From Daldinia sp. FL1419 (taxonomy: Eukaryota > Ascomycota > Sordariomycetes > Xylariales > Hypoxylaceae), in assembly GCA_025201765.1 (NCBI GenBank), contig MU623619.1, positions 1 through 26,083 of the forward strand: DNA of 26,083 bases, given 5' to 3'. Positions 20,124 to 26,083 of the stretch are shown in pieces (the first letter of the stretch is position 1; every line of letters starts with the position of its first letter). Both the position numbers and the translations under genes were made by a program. The notes under the pieces were generated by a model, which saw only the letters and a list, made by a program, of their open reading frames with translations, had not been told where the DNA came from and did not search any database.

Positions 20124-21662
20124 CTACGATTTATTTTCTGCGGCCAGTACTTCCTTCATCTCACTCTTCATGCGCGTGACAGTTCCAGCACCTCCATAGA
20201 CAAGACCAGTGTAGATCATAGCAACGCTTGCGCCGGCGTTCAAGATCTCCAAGGCCCTTCGTCCATTGGTAATGCCTCCCGTAGCGAAGATAACTTTTTG
20301 CTCTTGGGGTTGATTTGTGCTAGGCGTTTGCTCCTTTTCAGAGAAACCGGTAATGGTTCCCTCGATAGCCGTTATGCTCGCATCAACGGCCTCGTCAGCC
20401 ACTGCTTTGTCCGCCTTGGTGGGTTGGAAAGGACGGCCGTCTAGTAACTTTCGGTACCGCCTCACCAAGTCTACAGTTCGGTCGAACATCATCGGACCAG
20501 AGTATCCGCCAGTCTCGGTCAAAGTGTGTTGCTCTTTGCGAGTTATGTTCACGCCGGGCGGAATTAATCCATTACGACGCTTTGTAGTGTTGCCCACGAT
20601 AACCCCATCGACACCACTTAGCCACACCGCTTGTGCGATGCCTTCCATCTGAGTGTCCTCATCCTCGTCCGGCGAAACCTTGACCATGACCTTGGGCGCC
20701 CGCTTCCTGTCCGTCCGACGCGCCTCGTCAACTACCGCACTTAAGATCCGCGTAAGGGGCTCTACAGCTTGCAGGTCTCGCAGACCTGGAGTATTCGGGC
20801 TGCTCACATTAACAACCAGCACATCCGCATACCGAGCTAGCCGCTGTACACAGTAAACGTAATCCCGCTTCACGGCTTCCACGTCACGTTCGTCCGTCTC
20901 CTTATTCTTGGCGATCTGTACCAATAATAAGCGACCGGGCAACAGGCTGCCCGGAGGAACATTGGCTTCGCCGTTTAACACGCTCGCCTCGTCTAGCCCG
21001 ACCGCTTTAGCATATAGCCTAACCCGGTCACGTAATCGCATGGCCATGTCGTCAGCCCCGCGTGAGTTCAGTCCGTATCGGTTAATTAGGCCGTCGAGAG
21101 TAGGGACACGGAACATGCGCGGCTTCGGGTTGCCCTCCTGGGGTCGGGGCGTGCAGCCACCCACCTCTACGATAGAAGCACCGAGAGCAAACAGAGGGTC
21201 CGGGATGTCAGCATGCTTGTCGAGGCCCGCAGAGATGCCGATGGGGTTCGCTAGTTGTTCCCCAAAGACGGAGACGGTAATATCCGGGCCGGCAGAAATC
21301 GACGAGCTGGAACGCTCGCGCGGATGGAGCCCCAGGCTATACAACGTCTTCATAGAGGAGACGGCAACATTATGCGCCTCCTCGGCGTCCGGGTAGAGAA
21401 AGCGGAGTAGCGGGGGCACGACATAACGGTGGATGAAAGCACGAGTATCGGTGCTGTAGACGTAAACTACGTAACCAGACGCAGCGATAGAGGTCGCGTA
21501 GAGTGCCGTTTTTAACCGAGATGCGGGTAGCGAATTCGTGGAGGTCGAGGCGTTGCGGGTGGCAACTGGGGTGCGGAACGGGACGCGGGATGCTCTAGAG
21601 AAAGATGAAGGGTTGACCGGCGAGCTGAGAAAGCGCCGGGCTATTCTATGAGAAGATGCCAT
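20124..21662 (-). CDS. Mitochondrial dihydroorotate dehydrogenase (class 2)
   Basis: A single exon of 512 aa starting MASSHRIARRF. An in-frame ATG at 21737 would add 25 residues but would bury the presequence, so 21662 is preferred. Residues 1-45 are Arg/Ser-rich with few acids, as in a mitochondrial presequence. About 50-70 is a membrane helix (LKTALYATSIAASGYVVYVY). The FMN/substrate signature NPIGISAGLDKHAD lies near 139-152, and EVGGCTPRPQEGNPKPRMFR follows. The motif NVSSPNTPGLRDLQ (about 285-298) has the catalytic serine of the quinone-linked class, at 288. FATGGI...GASVAMIYTGLVYGG binds the FMN phosphate. The enzyme makes orotate in pyrimidine synthesis and passes electrons to ubiquinone at the inner membrane. 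About 45 residues (near 410-455) before FATGG have no counterpart in the bacterial enzyme. This is the URA9/PYRD-type gene of filamentous fungi. Confidence 0.95.
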   Translation of the reverse strand: MASSHRIARRFLSSPVNPSSFSRASRVPFRTPVATRNASTSTNSLPASRLKTALYATSIAASGYVVYVYSTDTRAFIHRYVVPPLLRFLYPDAEEAHNVAVSSMKTLYSLGLHPRERSSSSISAGPDITVSVFGEQLANPIGISAGLDKHADIPDPLFALGASIVEVGGCTPRPQEGNPKPRMFRVPTLDGLINRYGLNSRGADDMAMRLRDRVRLYAKAVGLDEASVLNGEANVPPGSLLPGRLLLVQIAKNKETDERDVEAVKRDYVYCVQRLARYADVLVVNVSSPNTPGLRDLQAVEPLTRILSAVVDEARRTDRKRAPKVMVKVSPDEDEDTQMEGIAQAVWLSGVDGVIVGNTTKRRNGLIPPGVNITRKEQHTLTETGGYSGPMMFDRTVDLVRRYRKLLDGRPFQPTKADKAVADEAVDASITAIEGTITGFSEKEQTPSTNQPQEQKVIFATGGITNGRRALEILNAGASVAMIYTGLVYGGAGTVTRMKSEMKEVLAAENKS

Positions 21663-22244
21663 TGCGAAAGGTATGTTATGGGCATAATAGCCCTCAATGA
21701 CATGTGGTTGCGGTAGAATCCGATATTTGACACTCAAGAGCTTCGAGGCGTAAATGTTAAATCGAACATTTTGAAGCTTGGAAACTTTACTATAGTAGTT
21801 CTTGGCACCGCTAACTGTATATTTTATCCAATCATAACGGGGGAGAAGGTATCAATTGTTGGTACCAATGTAGATGTATTGCTGGTGGGTCTGTCGGTCT
21901 GTTCAAATAGTTGTCAGGGGTCAGCCAAGGCTTGCAAGGGTAGTTTCCGAGATCTGTCAGCTGCGCAAATTGAGTTCAATCTTGGGGCGGGCTAATGTAC
22001 CTATTCTGATTCTAAATTTTAGTACCTACCTATCTCCTGAAGCCAGGTACACGGTACCTAAGGTACCTAACATACTGGATTTAAATCTCTTATTAGAAGT
22101 TCTTACATCTCGTGCCAGCAACATACCCGTCAATATATCCTACCGAACATAGATTGACAATCTGTCCACCAATTAGAATCAGGTAATGCTTCAGTTTCAG
22201 ATGAGGCCTTCATGTTTTTATTATACTAGTTCGCGAACACGACG
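21663..22244. other. Divergent promoter spacer between DHODH and ALG10
   Basis: 582 bases holding both upstream regions and the GGTACCTAAGGTACC palindrome. The open frames 21771-21995 and 21874-22152 overlap in different frames and show no family features. Confidence 0.5.
22053..22067. repeat. 15-bp GGTACCTAAGGTACC palindrome
   Basis: A perfect inverted repeat (7-bp arms, central A), identical to 5207-5221. It lies 178 bases upstream of the ALG10 start codon, with related GTACCTACC and AGGTACAC half-sites just before it (22022-22050). Confidence 0.85.
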
Positions 22245-24354
22245 ATGGCTCTGAGGTCGGAGCTGGGTTCCTCTTGGATACCTCAACTAGTCAACTACAG
22301 TCTCCTTGCTACCATCACATATATTTACGCCATCCATAAGATAGGGTCGGTTCGCACAGGGCTAGCCATATTCCTATGCGTCGTAGCTGTTCAGTTCCTC
22401 GGTCGCGCCTGGCTATCATTTGTAACTGAACACGCCCCGAACCCGTATCTGGTACGTACATATATAATAAGCCGTCGTTCTCAACCTTTTTATAGATACA
22501 AGTCATCTAGAGCTAAGACAATATTAGGATGAAGTGTTCCATATACCCCAGGCTCAGGTCTACTGCGATGGAAGATTTGACGTGTGGGATGACAAGATCA
22601 CCACGCCTCCTGGGCTGTTAGTTCATACCATATCTTCCCTACTTTGCCCATACGACTAACAATATAAAGTTACGTCCTAGCTGTTCTAAAAACTAGACTG
22701 TCAGGATTGTTATGTTCGGTTTACAATCTTCGGCTGCTTAATGTAGAGATCACCTCCTATCTAACTATAGCTGCTATCGCATCTAGATCTTACCTTGGAC
22801 AACTAAAGGTGACACGCGATGCGCAAATATCAACTTTATGCACAGTTGATGCATTCTGGACAGGAATTAATATCACCCTCTTTCCCATCTTATTCTTCTT
22901 CTCGGGCTTGTATTATACAGACGTCCTCTCCACATTCACAGTGCTGCTTGCCTATATCAATCACCTAGGTCGATTACACCCGGATAAACCATCCGTAGGG
23001 AGTAACGTCCGGTCCATCTTCCTCGGACTCCTGACACTGACCGTGAGGCAAACCAACATATTCTGGGTGGTAGTTTATATGGGTGGTTTGGAAATTGTTC
23101 ACGTTATCAAGACCCTCTACCCGGCAACTACCGATATTCCAACATTTCAAACGCTGTCGGAACAGATCAACTTTTACGTTTGGAGGTATTCGCTGGGTGA
23201 TATCCATGACCCGCCCCTGAACCTAGCATGTCCGATCGGTGAGCCTTGAACCTGGTACTGCCTACCTAGGCTATTACTCTAACAAAATGTGCAGACTTGG
23301 TTCTTTCCGCCGTCAGTATTAGCATAGCTGCAATTTGTAACCTAGGAACCATTGTGCGTAAACAGATCTGGCCACATTTGATAGTTCTTGGTGCGTTCAT
23401 TGGGTTTGTTGGCTGGAATGGCAGTGTTGTTTTAGGTAAGCTGATCCAGTAATGTCCCCCTTTTTTGGAGTTGTTTATTGACCAGGAATAGGGGATAAAT
23501 CCAATCACGTGGCAACATTACACTTGGCCCAGATGCTCTATATATGGCCTCTGTTTGCATTTTTCTCGGCACCTCTCTTCGTCCCATCGCTCGTGGACCT
23601 GGCAGTATACCTTCTCCAAGCTATTCCGGGCTCAACAAAGTCGGATCTACACACGAAGAAACGCTCCTCTTTTAGTAACGACCCGAAGGGGACGAGCAAG
23701 TCTAATCAGACAGCAGCCATAAAGATACTCAACAATTTCGGGTCGAGCCATACTATCCACGCGATCCTCGTCTTCGTCGGCGCTATGGTAACCGCCACCT
23801 TGATTGTGCGGTACAATACTATCATCCATCCGTTCACGTTGGCTGACAATAGGCACTTTATGTTTTACATTTTCCGGTACACGATCCTAAGATCATGGTG
23901 GATAAAATACGCCCTTGTCCCAATCTACGTACTCAGCGGCTGGTTGTGCTGGGTTACTCTACGAGGTCCCCCTTCCGTGTCTTTATCGCCAACAGCAAAC
24001 GAAAAATTACCGAATAACACATCTACAGTCGTGGACGCAGCGGCTATACCACCATCCTCATCGACAGTGTTAATTCTCTTTGCAGCTACCCTTTCTCTTG
24101 TAACTGCACCGCTAGTCGAACCGCGTTATTTTATCTTGCCGTGGGTGTTCTGGCGCCTACTCGTCCCATCGCGGCCTACCTCCCTAGGGTCGACATCACT
24201 TAGTTTCCAATACGTTGTCCCTTTCCTTGAGACAGCATGGTTTCTAGTGATCAACGTGGCTACCATGTACGTGTTCATCACTCGTCCCTTTTACTGGCGA
24301 GGGCCAGACGGCGAGTTACTAGATGGCGGGAACGTACAAAGATTTATGTGGTAG
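22245..24354 (+). CDS. ALG10: Dol-P-Glc:Glc2Man9GlcNAc2-PP-Dol alpha-1,2-glucosyltransferase
   Basis: The exons are 22245-22451, 22528-22616, 22670-23238, 23295-23435 and 23492-24354 (622 aa), with introns of 76, 53, 56 and 56 bp. Exon 2 restores the family signature DEVFHIPQAQVYC...WDDKITTPPGL, reading on into YVLAVLKTRL in exon 3. Further marks are TVRQTNIFWVVVY, VVLGDKSNHVATLHL across the last junction, IHPFTLADNRHFMFYIFRYT and EPRYFILPWVFWR. About a dozen hydrophobic segments indicate a multi-pass ER membrane protein. Alg10/Die2 adds the third and last glucose to the lipid-linked oligosaccharide, which oligosaccharyltransferase recognises before N-glycosylation. The loop near 23630-23720 is hydrophilic and disordered. 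The last acceptor may be at 23485 or 23491, a difference of two residues; 23491 gives the conserved VVLGDKSNH. The gene is divergent to DHODH. Confidence 0.93.
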
Positions 24355-25013
24355 TTATACCCTAATCTCAGTAAACGACTAGTATATGTAGATAGACTAA
24401 AGATAAATTAAAATGTGCCATGTAAAGTTATACTTTCGGTATTTATCTAACGACGCTAAGAACTCTACTCGAGCATGCGAGTGCGGTAGGTATAGGCATG
24501 AAATGTTCTTCCCAAGTACAATATTCGCATACTATGCAACAAATATCAAATTCTTGCCGTCGCTTAAGCCATTAAATTCATATATAATAGCGTGTCGTTG
24601 TATGAAGAGGTGAGATGGTGCTATCCGGTGTTCCAAGCCGGTAATGTTGAACTCCCTTTTTCTCTTTCTCGGGACTCTTTTTTTCTTTAAGTCTTTAGCA
24701 TGCCTGCCATATATCCAACCCGCCCAGACGCCGTCCCTCAATAGAAACCACCAACGCCGTTCCGTGCCATATACAACATCCATCGATTCACGAATGCATA
24801 GTTGCATGGTCTTAAATCTTGTCCTCGAATGCCGCGTTGAGGACGGCCATGATATATACCGTATATTCCGTATTTAGCCTTCCCAACCGTAAATTTCTCC
24901 AACAAATACGTTTAGTGTCGGAATGTGTGAATATGCGAATTATCAGCTCTGCGCCGTTCGATCTTAGTCCCAATGTCCTTAGCCGCGGCAAGCTAATAGT
25001 TTTAGAAGACTAA
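24355..25013. other. Convergent 3' spacer after ALG10
   Basis: 659 bases between two stop codons. A short open frame at 24644-24877 starts with a hydrophobic, signal-like stretch but has no family match and opposes another frame (24532-24807). Nothing is supported. Confidence 0.5.
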
Positions 25014-25490
25014 TTATAGACTCAGCCTATCAAGGCTCAGTCGATCCTGACTCCGTACCCGCTTAACGACGCCTAGTTTGAAGAACCGCTCGTCGCCGCC
25101 AGCCGTCCGACCTCCGATATACCATTTATCAGCACCAAGTACATCTCGAAAACCCTCGCTACTACTATCGCTACCCCGGCGACGGCCAGAACCCGGAATA
25201 GGCATGCCAGTACGATGCGGTTGTGGGGAGTGGTGGTGTCGAGGTGGCGATTGCAAGGGTAGTTGATTCATGACACCCCCTGTTCGTTGCTGGGATTGTT
25301 GTTGCGATGGTGATTGGGCTTGAGTATGCGACGTCGATGAAATCGATCGCGTCGCCGAAGACGAAGATCCTGACGTAGGTGGAGAGGTATGCTTATTGGG
25401 CTGTGAGGTCGCTGAGAGGGCCGGCGGGGTTTGCTGTCTGAAGGCGGCGAGAAATGAGGATAGGAAGAAAGGGCGCTGAGATGAAGGCAT
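25014..25490 (-). CDS. Small Ser/Gln-rich protein with conserved-looking C-terminal tail
   Basis: A single exon of 158 aa with no domain that I can name. Residues 1-18 are mildly hydrophobic (RPFFLSSFLAAF). About 20-95 is low-complexity Ser/Gln/Pro/His and probably disordered. About 96-158 looks different: RRRGSDSSSEGFRDVLGADKWYIGGRTAGG, then FFKLGVVKRVRSQDR and a terminal duplicated SLDRL. The GFRDVLGADKWYIGGR stretch is compact and not low-complexity, and I believe similar tails occur in uncharacterised proteins of filamentous ascomycetes (from memory, unchecked). The serine clusters next to arginines could be phosphorylation sites. It has no operon-like partner; ALG10 converges on it. I am fairly sure it is a gene because the frame is long, GC-normal and ends in a structured tail, but its function is unknown. 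Confidence 0.7.
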   Translation of the reverse strand: MPSSQRPFFLSSFLAAFRQQTPPALSATSQPNKHTSPPTSGSSSSATRSISSTSHTQAQSPSQQQSQQRTGGVMNQLPLQSPPRHHHSPQPHRTGMPIPGSGRRRGSDSSSEGFRDVLGADKWYIGGRTAGGDERFFKLGVVKRVRSQDRLSLDRLSL

Positions 25491-26083
25491 CTTGGCGATA
25501 TGCAGGAAGGTAACGAGAACGACTACGAACGCGGACGGACGGGAAGTATGCGATGATCGAGATTACGAAAAATAAGCCACCGCGAGACGGGATGATATTG
25601 TGGGAGCAAGGCGACCGGCGCTGATGGCGAAGCCGAGGATTGGTGAAAATAAACGCAATCTATTATAGTAAATGTGCGTGTAATGTGCCTGTACGTCAGA
25701 TCGTCCGAGAGGGGTGTAGATATATCTGTAGATAATTTTGTAAAAAAAGAAAATATTGTTTCTATTGCGAGCTGACGATAAATTAAAATGTCTTATTCTA
25801 TAAATTTTATTTATTGAAATGTGGTGCGTTGAGATATGTTGACATGTTTACTCGGAAATTGTATTATCATGAAGTTGTGTGTGCGAGGTAAAAGGATCAA
25901 AATCCTGACGTCGAGGCACATATGCACATATACTTGAAGGTTAGTGGCTCTTGCCGTCAAAGCACCTAGGTTACAACATTTGAACCAAGTAACGTGCCGC
26001 ACAAGTCAACCGATCAAACAAGTCAACCGATCAGCCGAAATATAACCGAAAATCAAAGAAATTTAAAAATCGTAACTTTACGA
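25491..26083. other. Upstream spacer at the right edge of the window
   Basis: Presumed promoter and 5' leader of the minus-strand gene ending at 25490, becoming AT-richer after 25730. The minus-strand frame 25811-26002 is not supported. The only structure seen is a 16-bp direct repeat near the end. Confidence 0.5.
26001..26033. repeat. 16-bp direct repeat (two copies, 1-nt spacer)
   Basis: ACAAGTCAACCGATCA occurs at 26001-26016 and again exactly at 26018-26033. Confidence 0.85.

Noticed and set aside
4557..24354. A biosynthetic gene cluster or defence system
   Set aside because: The PEBP, AAA+ and monooxygenase genes share no pathway logic; no synthase, transporter or cluster regulator is present, and the rest are unrelated housekeeping genes.
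24644..24877. Possible small secreted protein (hydrophobic N-terminus)
   Set aside because: The hydrophobic start could be chance in a T-rich 3' spacer; there is no cysteine pattern or known motif, and an opposite-strand frame overlaps it.

Overview
The window comes from the nuclear genome of a filamentous ascomycete fungus (Pezizomycotina, probably Sordariomycetes; the class is an inference). The supporting evidence is 17 short GT-AG introns, several with CTAAC/CTAAT-type branch sites, closely packed genes on both strands with 0.3-0.9 kb spacers, and recognisable fungal orthologues. There is also a very AT-rich block at the left end that looks like repeat-induced point mutation (RIP).

Layout: 1-2460 is gene-free, extremely AT-rich DNA with blocks that alternate between C-depleted and G-depleted. 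2461-4556 is a transition zone without a convincing gene. 4557-5186 (+) is a cytosolic PEBP-family protein with one intron. 5187-6954 is a repeat-rich spacer with short tandem repeats and GGTACC palindromes. 6955-9668 (+) is a five-exon gene for a Pro/Glu-rich, ankyrin-like, Clp-type AAA+ ATPase. It is the most unusual protein here because several ATPase motif residues are substituted. 10494-12321 (+) is a class B flavin monooxygenase with four exons. 12793-13935 (-) is the ribosome-biogenesis factor Lcp5/neuroguidin. 14802-16802 (+) is an EMP70/TM9SF nonaspanin with two exons. 17584-18669 (-) is Mediator subunit 4. 19126-19839 (+) is QCR10 of respiratory complex III, split into five tiny exons. 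20124-21662 (-) is mitochondrial dihydroorotate dehydrogenase. 22245-24354 (+) is the ALG10 alpha-1,2-glucosyltransferase with five exons. 25014-25490 (-) is a small Ser/Gln-rich protein with a distinctive C-terminal tail. 25491-26083 is its upstream spacer.

Most genes from 12.8 kb rightwards are housekeeping: rRNA processing, Golgi/endosome membrane, transcription, respiration, pyrimidine synthesis and N-glycosylation. They do not form one pathway. Three adjacent pairs are divergent and may share promoter regions: LCP5/EMP70, MED4/QCR10 and DHODH/ALG10. QCR10 and DHODH, which are convergent neighbours, both act on the ubiquinone pool of the mitochondrial inner membrane. The accessory genes (PEBP, AAA+, FMO) lie between the RIP-like block and the housekeeping block. 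I see no rRNA, tRNA, CRISPR array or intact transposon. All exon models were derived by hand from splice signals and reading frame.
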